In this document: piece after piece, positions 1-6,593 of the stretch
Layout of the letters: every line of letters starts with the position of its first letter
Numbering within the stretch: position 1 is the stretch's first letter
Assembly (NCBI GenBank): GCA_964476045.1
Contig: CAYYYJ010000001.1
Location: 62,001 to 126,000 of the forward strand
Origin: CAYYYJ01 sp964476045
GTDB lineage: Archaea > Aenigmatarchaeota > Aenigmatarchaeia > QMZP01 > JACQNV01
DNA length: 64,000 nucleotides
Direction: 5' to 3'
The notes under the pieces: generated by a model
Database searches by the model: none
What the model was told of the DNA's origin: nothing
The model's input: the letters and a program-made list of their open reading frames with translations, nothing else
Made by a program: the position numbers and the translations under genes

Positions 1-247
1 TTGCAGCTGATATTACAAAAGCCAGAATAAAGCCTAACCCAAGACCAACTAACGCCAACATTGGATAATCGTTTATTTCCTTGGAAGGCAAAAGATCGTC
101 AAGGATCACGAGAAAACCGTAGATGAGAACAACAACTTTTATAATAAGCGATGACTGTAGGATAAAAAAGCCTGCGAAGAGGCTACCTGAAAGAAATCCC
201 TTGAATAGGGCATCCTTATTGACAAGGGGTTTATCAGACAAATACAT
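1..247 (-). CDS. Small membrane protein, C-terminus beyond window
   Basis: About 82 codons are visible, beginning MYLSDKPLVNKDALF at an ATG on the minus strand and running off the window edge. Two strongly hydrophobic stretches (about residues 17-47 and 59-82) predict transmembrane helices, separated by an acidic linker (DDLLPSKEIND). No family is recognised. It lies downstream of, and in the same direction as, three other small genes and the isoprenyl diphosphate synthase, but 135 nt separate it from the nearest, so it may have its own promoter. Confidence 0.6.
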   Translation of the reverse strand, partial: MYLSDKPLVNKDALFKGFLSGSLFAGFFILQSSLIIKVVVLIYGFLVILDDLLPSKEINDYPMLALVGLGLGFILAFVISAA

Positions 248-382
248 AAGATCACGTTACCATACACACTAGGATTAGAACTGACTGGTATAAATGCTAA
301 GCTGACTCGTATAAGATTTGCAGGAAAGGCAAATACACGACTTTATCGGTTTTTCTGGTTGCGAATAACTGTTAAAATTAAT

Positions 383-688
383 TTAGCCTATAACCTCTGG
401 TATCACGCTCTGAATCCCTTTCAAAAACAGGAAGAACCCGACTAGCACCGGTATCATGTAGTGGATATAAATCCCGCCAGAAGACAGCAGTATTATTATC
501 GCAGCTAAGATGTCTACTATACCGCCGAAAAGTGATTTCTCGTGTGGAGCGATGCTTATCAGGAATTTTATAATCAATATTATTGATAAGAAAACGCCTA
601 TCCCTGACAGTGCTGTTATTTTTCCGATAGATAGGAAAACTATAATCGCGCTTATTATGTCGATAATACCGAGAAGAACTATAAACAT
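383..688 (-). CDS. Small four-helix membrane protein
   Basis: A 101-residue protein that is almost entirely hydrophobic, with about four predicted membrane helices and a short basic/acidic loop (APHEKS) in the middle. Its length, N-terminus (MFIVLLGIIDIISA) and GGIVDILAAIIILL repeat-like second half resemble the 97-residue protein at 962-1255, so the two may be paralogues that pair or homodimerise. Function is unknown. It follows the DUF357 gene by 29 nt in the same direction. Confidence 0.6.
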   Translation of the reverse strand: MFIVLLGIIDIISAIIVFLSIGKITALSGIGVFLSIILIIKFLISIAPHEKSLFGGIVDILAAIIILLSSGGIYIHYMIPVLVGFFLFLKGIQSVIPEVIG

Positions 689-717
689 ATTTCTTTTAAT
701 TAAACCTTTTCCGCAGG

Positions 718-960
718 CTATTCTATTAGTTTTGAGTGCAAAGCTGTCTCATAGATCCCATAAGCATACACAACAGCTTCAAACGATCTTACAAAATCCG
801 ATCTTTTGTAAAAGTGTTTGCAGTCACTGATGTAAGCTTTGATGTTCTCTATTGCCCACATACCCTTATCGTCAATAAGTTTTATATCCTTTGTTCTTTC
901 CTCTATTTTTCCCAGCCATTTCTCTGTTTCTGATTTTAGAATATTTTCTGCTGCGTTCAT
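718..960 (-). CDS. DUF357 family helical protein
   Basis: An 80-residue, charged, all-helical protein matching the archaeal DUF357 pattern: an N-terminal helix with KWLGKIEERTK, then a segment with AYISDCKHFYKRSDFVRSFEAV and a C-terminal VYAYGIYETALHS helix. The family is found widely in archaea as a short cytosolic protein of unknown function. It starts one base after the stop of the membrane protein at 962-1255, so the two are translationally coupled in the operon led by the isoprenyl diphosphate synthase. Confidence 0.75.
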   Translation of the reverse strand: MNAAENILKSETEKWLGKIEERTKDIKLIDDKGMWAIENIKAYISDCKHFYKRSDFVRSFEAVVYAYGIYETALHSKLIE

Positions 961-961
961 A

Positions 962-1255
962 TCACTCTATAAGGATCGGCAGGATAGTTGAAATTGAGAT
1001 AACAAACATCAGGAAGCCTACAGGGATTGAGATGTAAACTGGCGTTGTTACCTGGAAAACTGCAAGCAAAAGTATTGCTCCAGTCCCCCCTTGTATTATT
1101 GCCCGAATTTTTTTCTGTGAAGCAAAATAAGCTGTGACTATAAGTATTGCTACCCCAAAGGTCCCTGCGAGCCAGGAGGCTAAGGCAATTTTTACACTGA
1201 TTAGAACTAGCAGAGCCGACACAAATTCCACAAAACCTTTGATTAAATTAAACAT
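962..1255 (-). CDS. Small four-helix membrane protein
   Basis: A 97-residue hydrophobic protein with about four predicted membrane helices and a basic loop (ASQKKIRAI) after the second. Start ATG lies 11 nt after the stop of the isoprenyl diphosphate synthase, so it is probably cotranscribed with it. It resembles the 101-residue protein at 383-688 in size and topology. No function can be assigned; the link to lipid synthesis is by position only. Confidence 0.6.
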   Translation of the reverse strand: MFNLIKGFVEFVSALLVLISVKIALASWLAGTFGVAILIVTAYFASQKKIRAIIQGGTGAILLLAVFQVTTPVYISIPVGFLMFVISISTILPILIE

Positions 1256-1266
1256 AATTCCTTTAA

Positions 1267-2340
1267 CTATATCTCCCTTTCAATTAAATAATCTGCAAAC
1301 GCCTTTAGTTTATTTTTTGCTTCCGATTCTTTTAAAGCACTGTTGACTTCTTTCCAAGAACCCTTCACTATTTCCTTTGCTCTCACCTTACAATATTCTA
1401 TTGCCTTGTATTTCCTGAGTATTTCCAAAGCTTCTGCTATCTTCTTGTGATCTTTTGTATGGCTGTTTAAAATTGAAATCAGTTTTCCCCTGTCTTGCTT
1501 GTTTGCTTTTTTTAAAGTTTGTATGACAATCAAAGTTCTTTTCCCCTCTGTTATATCATCTCCGTATCCTTTCTTCTCCTGGAACTCTTTTCCATTTGCA
1601 CTGAGGATGTCGTCCTGTATCTGGAAAGCTATACCGATAGATTCTGCAAATTTTCCCATTATTTTTTCTAATTCTTCAGAACCGCCTGAGAGTATCACAG
1701 CCAACCTTGCTGAGAGCCTTGCCAAAGTCCCTGTCTTGTATGCGCACATCTGGAGATATTGGTCTTCAGACACATCATCTGCATTTGCTTTCCCATTGTG
1801 CCAAACAATATCCATTCCCTGGCCACAGCTAATGTTGATCATTTCCTGGGCATAGGCTTCCCAAGCTCTTACAAGAAGTTTTTCTGAAAACATCTTTTTA
1901 TTTTTCATTAAAGATAAAAGCGGCAAAAAGTATATGAAATTTCCTGCATTTATTCCCACATCAACTCCATATTTAACGTGAACACAAGGCTCCCCTCTCC
2001 GCATTTCAGACCTGTCCTCGACGTCATCGACTATGAGAGACCCATTATGCACGAGCTCAGAAATCACAACAAAGTCCTTTAGTTTTCCCTTATCCCCGCC
2101 GACAGCTTCTGCAATAAGAAGAAGCAACGCAGGCCTCCATCTTTTGCCTCCCCTTTTCAAGAGATCCCAGACAGGGTCGACAAGAGATCTCTGTATAGCC
2201 TCCAGATCGTATGCGTAATTAGGCTTCCCAAAAATCCACTCCAGTTTCTCTTTATCCAACTTTTCCGGCAAATACTTCTTGATCACTTCATCTATTGTTT
2301 TTTTGTTTTGTTCAAGGTGTTTGATGATATCTTGGTTCAT
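1267..2340 (-). CDS. idsA: Trans-isoprenyl diphosphate synthase (GGPP/FGPP type)
   Basis: Condenses isopentenyl diphosphate with allylic diphosphates to make the prenyl chain of archaeal lipids. The 357-residue protein carries the first Asp-rich motif DDVED (residues 105-109, followed by RSEMRRG) and a second QDDILS at 242-247, in which the last Asp of DDxxD is Ser. GGKRWRP near residue 64 is the usual diphosphate-binding segment. The residue five before the first motif is Gly (HNGSLIVDD) rather than the bulky aromatic common in archaeal C20 synthases, so a longer product is possible. A TTG lies 15 nt upstream in frame, but a TATA-like TTATTTAA about 25 nt before this ATG favours a leaderless start here. 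Confidence 0.9.
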   Translation of the reverse strand: MNQDIIKHLEQNKKTIDEVIKKYLPEKLDKEKLEWIFGKPNYAYDLEAIQRSLVDPVWDLLKRGGKRWRPALLLLIAEAVGGDKGKLKDFVVISELVHNGSLIVDDVEDRSEMRRGEPCVHVKYGVDVGINAGNFIYFLPLLSLMKNKKMFSEKLLVRAWEAYAQEMINISCGQGMDIVWHNGKANADDVSEDQYLQMCAYKTGTLARLSARLAVILSGGSEELEKIMGKFAESIGIAFQIQDDILSANGKEFQEKKGYGDDITEGKRTLIVIQTLKKANKQDRGKLISILNSHTKDHKKIAEALEILRKYKAIEYCKVRAKEIVKGSWKEVNSALKESEAKNKLKAFADYLIEREI

Positions 2341-2391
2341 AACAAGAATTGTCAATAAAGCCTTAAATAATTCGTTAATGCCATATATCTT

Positions 2392-3072
2392 ATGCTAAAA
2401 ATAACCACGCCTCGCCTTCCCGAAGAAAAAAAATTTATTTTTACAGCAGGGATAGATTATTTTCAGAGCGGGCGGGATTCCATTTGGGGTGCGGAAGACA
2501 AAGACACGTTGCACCTGCTAAAGAAGACGGAGATGCGAGGCAGGTGGCTGAACCTTGCTGCTGGAGACGGGAGATATAACCTGGCTCTATTAAAAAAAGT
2601 TGATTCGCTTACAGTGGCTGATATCGATGAGAGCGCTTTAAGCAAATTGTGGCATACAACACCGGTGGAGTATAGATCGAAGTTAGGGATTAATATTTTT
2701 GATTTAACTAAAAAATTCCCGTTTGAGAGCAGTTCCTTCGACGGGATTTTTTCTACAGGGATTCTGCATCTTTTTCCGAAGGAGATTTTCAAAAAAATAT
2801 TCAAGGAGATTGACAGGATATTGAAGCCCCGTGGCAGATTAATAATGGATTTTGCCACAGATATGAAGAGGACAGGCCTCGACGGCAAATCGATAACATT
2901 CGGGGATGGGCCAAACTATACATTGGAAGAAGCTGAAGTTTTTTTAAAGGAGGTTTTCAAAGATTACAAAATCAGGGTATACAAATCTGAGGTTCCTCCG
3001 CAAAGTGTAAAAGGCAACCCTTCCTATACTTTTACCTGCAAATTTATTATTTTAGTTGCTGATAAAAAATAA
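2392..3072 (+). CDS. Class I SAM-dependent methyltransferase
   Basis: A 226-residue Rossmann-fold methyltransferase. Motif I is LNLAAGDGRYN at residues 53-63, the acidic ribose-binding residue lies in VADIDES (about 76-82), and a late motif FDGIFSTGILHLFPK with a downstream LKPRGRLIMDF strand completes the fold. The substrate is unknown. It is transcribed divergently from the isoprenyl diphosphate synthase; the 51-nt spacer holds a near-palindromic TTAAATAA that could serve as the TATA box for both genes. Confidence 0.85.
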   Translation: MLKITTPRLPEEKKFIFTAGIDYFQSGRDSIWGAEDKDTLHLLKKTEMRGRWLNLAAGDGRYNLALLKKVDSLTVADIDESALSKLWHTTPVEYRSKLGINIFDLTKKFPFESSSFDGIFSTGILHLFPKEIFKKIFKEIDRILKPRGRLIMDFATDMKRTGLDGKSITFGDGPNYTLEEAEVFLKEVFKDYKIRVYKSEVPPQSVKGNPSYTFTCKFIILVADKK

Positions 3073-3073
3073 T

Positions 3074-3625
3074 TTAAAGGAGCTGCCTCGTTATCTCGTA
3101 AAAAGTAATGTCCCCTTCATTGTCAACTATAGCCCAGAGCATGGTAGCCCTGATGGAGTGAGCTAACCTGACAGCCCGCGAGAGCTCTTGAAAACTGCAA
3201 GAATAATCTTCTGGGACGCAATATACAATCCATCTTGTGTGCTCTGATGGGGCTTTTGGCCCCTTCTTAACAAGAACACCTCTTTGGTAAACGCGGAAAT
3301 CGCAACCGAATTTGAAGCCTGTTTTGACAACTAAACCCCTTCCTCTGAGATCCCTGTAAACTGCGTATCTCTCGTGGAATCTTTTGTCCAATTCCGAGCA
3401 ATATTCAAAAAATGCCTTAAAGCTCATCTTAGTTTTGCCTTTTTTTACAGAGAGTTTTTTCTTCTCAACTAAATAAGCAGCTTCGACCAGAGCGAGCTCG
3501 AGCCTGTCATCTATCCTTTTCCCATAGCTTCTTTGCTCTAGCTCATCAAAGCCTTTTGAGATAAATAACTTGTTTTCTAAAAGGGTCGCTTCTGGAACCT
3601 TTCTGATCTCGTTTTCGGTTGCCAT
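3074..3625 (-). CDS. endA: tRNA-splicing endonuclease homologue, catalytic Lys replaced
   Basis: A 183-residue EndA-family protein, the short one-unit form. EndA cleaves bulge-helix-bulge motifs in precursor tRNA with a Tyr-His-Lys triad. Tyr113 (FRVYQRG) and His129 (SEHTRW) are present, with six more residues between them than in the Methanocaldococcus enzyme. In AHSIRATMLWAIVD the position of the catalytic Lys (first residue after SVR in AHSVRKKL) is Ala160. By family knowledge this subunit should be impaired alone, so it may be the structural partner in a heterotetramer. It is divergent from the intron-bearing tRNA-Asn gene, whose processing it would serve. A TATATTTAA lies about 20 nt before the start. 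Confidence 0.85.
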   Translation of the reverse strand: MATENEIRKVPEATLLENKLFISKGFDELEQRSYGKRIDDRLELALVEAAYLVEKKKLSVKKGKTKMSFKAFFEYCSELDKRFHERYAVYRDLRGRGLVVKTGFKFGCDFRVYQRGVLVKKGPKAPSEHTRWIVYCVPEDYSCSFQELSRAVRLAHSIRATMLWAIVDNEGDITFYEITRQLL

Positions 3626-3691
3626 ATTACACTATTAAATATATACTATCTAATTCTATAGATAACTTGCTTAAAAGCCTCGGTAGCTCAG

Positions 3692-3830
3692 CCATATACC
3701 CTCTTTCTTTCGAGGAAGGTTGGAAGTTGATTTGAGACCAATTGGAAAACAAATCAACTTCGTCCCTTTAAGAAAGAGCCTTATAACCCAGAAAGAAAGA
3801 CGTTACAAGTGGATTATAAGTATGGAGCAA
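3692..3830 (+). other. D-loop intron of tRNA-Asn
   Basis: 139-nt intron. The 5' exon GCTC (3686-3689) pairs with GAGC at 3825-3828 as the four-base-pair central helix; bulges AGC (3690-3692) and AAC (3829-3831) flank it, cut as AG|C and AA|C, and CATA/TATG forms the inner helix. Splicing yields D-loop AGCAGGTA. The junction could shift by one nucleotide. The intron encloses a nested structured element. Confidence 0.75.
3701..3778 (+). repeat. Intron-associated structured RNA element, copy 1
   Basis: Outer helix CTCTTTCTT (3701-3709) with AAGAAAGAG (3770-3778); inner helix GAAGTTGATTT (3723-3733) with AAATCAACTTC (3751-3761); 17-nt loop containing CCAATTGG. Conserved flanks GAGGAAGGTTG on the 5' side and GTCCCTTT on the 3' side are shared with the copies at 21681-21780 and, less exactly, 22045-22119. 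Compensatory changes in the inner helix between copies indicate selection on RNA structure. Function is unknown. Confidence 0.75.
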
Positions 3831-3874
3831 CAGGTAGAGCGATCGACTGTTAATCGATAGGTCGGAGGTTCGAG

Positions 3875-3982
3875 TGTCTAGCCTTTCTTTAGAAAAGAAA
3901 GGCTACAGTACCCAAAGAAACTAGAATTCTTTGGCACTCGTTGAGATTCCAAAACTCAGAACCCAGAACTCAAGACTGATAT
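3875..3982 (+). other. T-loop intron of tRNA-Asn (59/60)
   Basis: 108-nt intron between T-loop positions 59 and 60. Bulges AGT (3873-3875) and ATT (3981-3983) flank a central helix of TTCG with TGAT (three pairs, one mismatch) and GTCT/AGAC forms the inner helix. Inside are hairpins AGCCTTTCTTT/AGAAAGGCT and CAAAGAA/TTCTTTG. Splicing restores loop TTCGAGT. Confidence 0.7.
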
Positions 3983-4006
3983 TCCTCCCCGAGGCGCTGA
4001 AGAGTC

Positions 4007-4045
4007 GAAACTGATTTTAAAGCAATTGCATCGAAAATCAGTTTC
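4007..4045 (+). repeat. Structured element, partial copy 4
   Basis: A perfect 12-bp stem, GAAACTGATTTT (4007-4018) with AAAATCAGTTTC (4034-4045), and a 15-nt loop containing CAATTG. Stem layout and loop match the inner hairpin of the intron elements, but the outer CTTTCTTT-type helix is missing. It lies in the spacer between tRNA-Asn and tRNA-Phe, outside either tRNA. Confidence 0.6.
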
Positions 4046-4070
4046 CGTCTTTCATGGGGGTGTAGCTCAG

Positions 4071-4110
4071 CACCCTTTTCCTAAAAGCGTGCACGGAAAA
4101 GGATGAGCAT
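4071..4110 (+). other. D-loop intron of tRNA-Phe
   Basis: 40-nt intron. Central helix GCTC (5' exon, 4065-4068) with GAGC (4105-4108); bulges AGC and ATT, cut as AG|C and AT|T; inner helix CCTTTTCC (4074-4081) with GGAAAAGG (4095-4102). This is a compact intron without the nested element found in the Asn and Arg D-loop introns. Confidence 0.75.
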
Positions 4111-4131
4111 TGGGAGAGCACACGGCTGAAG

Positions 4132-4171
4132 ACGCACCTTTCTTTAAAGAAAGCTGCACCAAAGAATAGAC
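4132..4171 (+). other. Anticodon-loop intron of tRNA-Phe (37/38)
   Basis: 40-nt intron at the canonical 37/38 site: 5' exon ends at G4131, 3' exon starts at A4172. The 3' bulge ACA and 5' bulge AGA fit a relaxed bulge-helix-bulge with CTG pairing TAG. The intron contains a perfect 16-nt palindrome, CTTTCTTTAAAGAAAG (4138-4153), echoing the outer helices of the structured element. Confidence 0.75.
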
Positions 4172-4219
4172 ACCGTGGTGTCGGGTGTTCGATCCACCCC
4201 ACCCCCACTTTTTATTTTT

Positions 4220-4507
4220 ATGAAAGAGGTTAAATCGCCTTTACCAGAAAAGCACATTTTCGTGTGCGTGAACGAACGAGATAGTTCAAAAGATCACTGC
4301 TCGAAGGTAGGCGGACTCGAGATCTTTCACAAAATAAAGGCAAATGTAATGTCGAATGGCCTCGCTTCAAGGGTCTGGGTCACCAAGACAAAATGCCTTG
4401 GCTTCTGCAATCCTGTTGGGACTACAATTGCTGTTTACCCAGAACAGAAGATTTTTACGGAAGTAGGGGTTGAGGAAGTTGATAAATTACTGGAAGATAT
4501 TTTATAG
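4220..4507 (+). CDS. Thioredoxin-like [2Fe-2S] ferredoxin
   Basis: A 95-residue protein with the thioredoxin-like ferredoxin pattern: Cys16 in FVCVNER, Cys27 in KDHCSKVGG, then Cys59 and Cys63 in KTKCLGFCNPVG, which would bind a [2Fe-2S] cluster. Such proteins are small soluble electron carriers. The ATG at 4220 follows tRNA-Phe; a longer reading frame extends into the tRNA and is not credible. Only 5 nt separate it from the next gene, so it probably heads the operon through 6259. Confidence 0.85.
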   Translation: MKEVKSPLPEKHIFVCVNERDSSKDHCSKVGGLEIFHKIKANVMSNGLASRVWVTKTKCLGFCNPVGTTIAVYPEQKIFTEVGVEEVDKLLEDIL

Positions 4508-4512
4508 CATTT

Positions 4513-5235
4513 ATGAAATTGATTTCTCTGAACATCTGGGGAGGCAAGGTTTTTGGTCCACTGGCTTCTTTCTTGAAAGAACAGGCGTCAACAACAGATA
4601 TTTTTTGTTTTCAGGAAGTTTTTCAAGAAGCAAATAAAGCTGTCTATGAAGGCGCGAGGCTGAACATCTTTTCTGAAATAAGCCAGATCATACCAGAGTC
4701 TAAAGGATATTTTTCTCCGTGCCAGGACAATTTCGGCTTAGGTTGTTTTGTAAAAAATAGAAAAGCTGAAGTGGAGGATGCTTTTGTTTATGGAGAGTTG
4801 AATAGTATGGTCGAGGGCAATACTAGCACTCTTCCAAGAAATATCCAAAGTATAAGGATACCGGGTCTCGACAAAAAATTTACTGTTTTTAATTACCATG
4901 GTATCTGGAGGCCAGGATCAAAAGACGATGACGCTGATAGGATAGCAACTTCAGAAAAAATAAAAAGTATCATGAAGAAAAGTTCCGGGGAGAAAATCCT
5001 GTGCGGCGACTTTAATTTGCTGCCAGATACAAAGAGTTTAGGAATTCTCGAAGACGGGATGACGAATTTAATTAAACAATTCAATATAAAATCTACAAGA
5101 AGCACGCTCTATACAAAGGAGCACAAATTTGCAGATTACATGATTGTTTCAAAAGGCGTCAAGGTTAAGGATTACAAGGTTCCGGAAATAACAGTTTCAG
5201 ACCACTTGCCGATGATATTGGAGTTTGAGTTATGA
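4513..5235 (+). CDS. Endonuclease/exonuclease/phosphatase family hydrolase
   Basis: A 240-residue metal-dependent phosphodiesterase of the EEP fold. Visible catalytic landmarks are Asn7 (SLNIWGG), Glu35 (FQEV), His129 (NYHG), GDFN at 165-168 and the terminal SDHLP at 229-233. The family includes AP endonucleases and nucleotide or lipid phosphatases; the substrate here cannot be told. Its stop overlaps the next start as ATGA, so it is coupled to the reductase gene. Confidence 0.85.
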   Translation: MKLISLNIWGGKVFGPLASFLKEQASTTDIFCFQEVFQEANKAVYEGARLNIFSEISQIIPESKGYFSPCQDNFGLGCFVKNRKAEVEDAFVYGELNSMVEGNTSTLPRNIQSIRIPGLDKKFTVFNYHGIWRPGSKDDDADRIATSEKIKSIMKKSSGEKILCGDFNLLPDTKSLGILEDGMTNLIKQFNIKSTRSTLYTKEHKFADYMIVSKGVKVKDYKVPEITVSDHLPMILEFEL

Positions 5236-5744
5236 AAATCGTCCTGTACATGGCAACAACAGTGAATGGGTTTATAGCTAGAGAGAACGATGATACTCCG
5301 TGGGCCCAGGAAATATGGGATAGCTATTATAAGATTGCGAAAAAGTTCAACGCTCTTATTTTAGGCAGAAGGACTTACGAGATAATGAAGGATGCCAATG
5401 AGTTCGATAAGATAGGAACTCCTTTTACAATCGTGATAACAAAACAGAAAAAGAAAAATGATGCAAATTTTGTTTTTGTAAAATCGCCTAAAGAGGCTAT
5501 AGATTTGTTAAACGGCAAAGGATTTGATGAAGCCTTGCTTGGGGGAGGCGGGACTACTAATTCTTCTTTTATGAAAGATAATTTAGTTGACGAATTAATT
5601 TTAGATATTGAACCCATGATTTTAAGCAGTGGAATAAAGCTGTTCGAAGGAAATAATTTCGAAGCCAAGCTTTCATTATTAAGAACAGATAAGATTTCTA
5701 AAAATGTTGTACAGTTGAGGTATAAGGTTTTGAGTAAAGTATGA
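5232..5744 (+). CDS. Dihydrofolate reductase / RibD C-terminal family protein
   Basis: A 170-residue NAD(P)H-dependent reductase fold. MATTVNGFIARENDDTPW is the N-terminal strand and loop, LILGRRTYEIM the central nucleotide-binding segment, and a GGGG run (LLGGGGTT) marks the dinucleotide-binding glycines. VDELILDIEPMILSSGIKLF is the characteristic C-terminal part. It may reduce a pterin or flavin precursor. Start and stop overlap both neighbours by 4 nt. Confidence 0.82.
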   Translation: MKIVLYMATTVNGFIARENDDTPWAQEIWDSYYKIAKKFNALILGRRTYEIMKDANEFDKIGTPFTIVITKQKKKNDANFVFVKSPKEAIDLLNGKGFDEALLGGGGTTNSSFMKDNLVDELILDIEPMILSSGIKLFEGNNFEAKLSLLRTDKISKNVVQLRYKVLSKV

Positions 5745-6259
5745 AAATCGCAATCGGCTCCAAAAACCCTGTGAAAATCGCGGCAGTGAGAGACGGCCTA
5801 ATCGAAGCGTTCCCTTACGCTGAATTCGTTGCAGTCGAAGCCTCGTCTGGAGTCTCAGACCAGCCTATCGGGGATGGAGAGACAACTAAAGGCGCGATTA
5901 ACAGGGCACAAAATGCGTTGAAAGAATTAAATGCGGATCTGGGAGTTGGACTCGAAGGCGGGGTTAAAGAGACAGAACACGGAATGATGGGAACTGTCTG
6001 GTGCGCGATTGTTGATAAATATGGTAAAGTAAGTTTAGGCGGAGGTTTAAATTACCACATACCTTGGGAAGTTGAGCGAATGATCAAGAATGGAATTGAA
6101 TTAGGGAAAGCAATGGACATTCTGAGCAAACAAGAAAACACAAAACATAAAGAAGGCTCGATTGGGATACTTACAAAGGGTCTCATAGACAGGAAGAAGG
6201 GATATGAAAGTTTGGTGAGATTAGCTGCTGCCAAGCATGTTAGCCCAGAATTCTATTAG
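5741..6259 (+). CDS. Inosine/xanthosine triphosphatase (DUF84/YjjX family)
   Basis: A 172-residue house-cleaning NTPase that hydrolyses non-canonical ITP/XTP by family knowledge. Recognisable segments are IGSKNPVKIAAVRDGL at the N-terminus (substrate phosphate loop), GVSDQPIGDGETTKGAINRA in the middle and GVGLEGGV (metal-binding Glu). Size matches the family. It is the last gene of the 4220-6259 operon and is followed by a separate promoter for S17e. Confidence 0.88.
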   Translation: MKIAIGSKNPVKIAAVRDGLIEAFPYAEFVAVEASSGVSDQPIGDGETTKGAINRAQNALKELNADLGVGLEGGVKETEHGMMGTVWCAIVDKYGKVSLGGGLNYHIPWEVERMIKNGIELGKAMDILSKQENTKHKEGSIGILTKGLIDRKKGYESLVRLAAAKHVSPEFY

Positions 6260-6294
6260 CAGCTTATAAATATTGCTTATAATATATACAAGAG

Positions 6295-6338
6295 TCGAAG
6301 GGGGGGAACCGGAACAGGTTCGCACCGCAGGTTTCCAT
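6295..6338 (+). promoter_or_regulatory. S17e leader with alternative hairpins
   Basis: A TATA box (TTATAAATA, about 6264-6272) precedes a G-rich leader. GAACC at 6306-6310 can pair with GGTTC at 6317-6321, or the overlapping GGGAACC (6304-6310) with GGTTTCC at 6330-6336, next to the start codon. The two helices exclude each other, which would suit translational control. This is inference from pairing alone. Confidence 0.4.
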
Positions 6339-6539
6339 ATGGGCACAGTTAAAACAGCCGCAGTAAAGCATCTTGCAGAAGACCTTATTAGGGAATATGG
6401 GGATAGGTTTGGGACAGATTTTGAATCAAACAAGCAGACTTTAAACGAAATCAAACCAATTAAATCCAAGAAGATAAGAAATTCTTTGGCAGGTTATATA
6501 GCTTCTAAAATGCAGCAGATCAAGAAAAGCGGGATTTAG
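6339..6539 (+). CDS. rps17e: 30S ribosomal protein S17e
   Basis: A 66-residue protein with the archaeal/eukaryotic S17e pattern: MGTVKTAAVKHLAEDLIREY, FGTDFESNKQ, and IKSKKIRNSLAGYIAS. The start at 6339 gives the usual length and N-terminus; a frame extending 22 codons upstream runs through the structured leader and is rejected. It is a small-subunit protein absent from bacteria, so it supports an archaeal origin. The downstream CBS-domain gene may also act on ribosomes. Confidence 0.9.
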   Translation: MGTVKTAAVKHLAEDLIREYGDRFGTDFESNKQTLNEIKPIKSKKIRNSLAGYIASKMQQIKKSGI

Positions 6540-6593
6540 ATAAAATTAATTCTGGACTCAACTTTATAGCCCAATACTTCCATAGATTATTGT

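Larger units (their letters stand above)
3677..3996 (+). tRNA. tRNA-Asn(GTT) with D-loop and T-loop introns
   Basis: Removing two insertions gives a complete cloverleaf: acceptor GCCTCGG (3677-3683) pairs with CCGAGGC (3989-3995), discriminator G3996; D-stem GCTC/GAGC; anticodon stem ATCGA/TCGAT with loop CTGTTAA (anticodon GTT at 3849-3851); T-stem GGAGG/CCTCC with loop TTCGAGT. The D-loop is interrupted after AG and the T-loop after position 59. No intron sits in the anticodon loop. CCA is not encoded. Both junctions fold as bulge-helix-bulge sites. It is followed 59 nt later by tRNA-Phe, probably in the same transcript. Confidence 0.85.
4056..4207 (+). tRNA. tRNA-Phe(GAA) with D-loop and anticodon introns
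   Basis: Acceptor GGGGGTG (4056-4062) pairs with CACCCCC (4200-4206), discriminator A4207. D-stem GCTC/GAGC, anticodon stem CACGG/CCGTG with anticodon GAA at 4128-4130, T-stem GGGTG/CACCC and loop TTCGATC are all intact after removing a D-loop intron and a canonical 37/38 intron. Spliced D-loop is AGTGGGA (or AGCTGGGA if the junction shifts by one). CCA is not encoded. The ferredoxin-like gene starts 12 nt after the tRNA. Confidence 0.88.

Noticed and set aside
4175..4219. Upstream start of the ferredoxin-like gene inside tRNA-Phe
   Set aside because: The frame reads through the tRNA T-arm; ATG at 4220 gives the normal N-terminus.
6273..6338. N-terminal extension of S17e by 22 codons
   Set aside because: It overlaps the leader hairpins just after the TATA box, and S17e homologues start at MGTV or MGNV.
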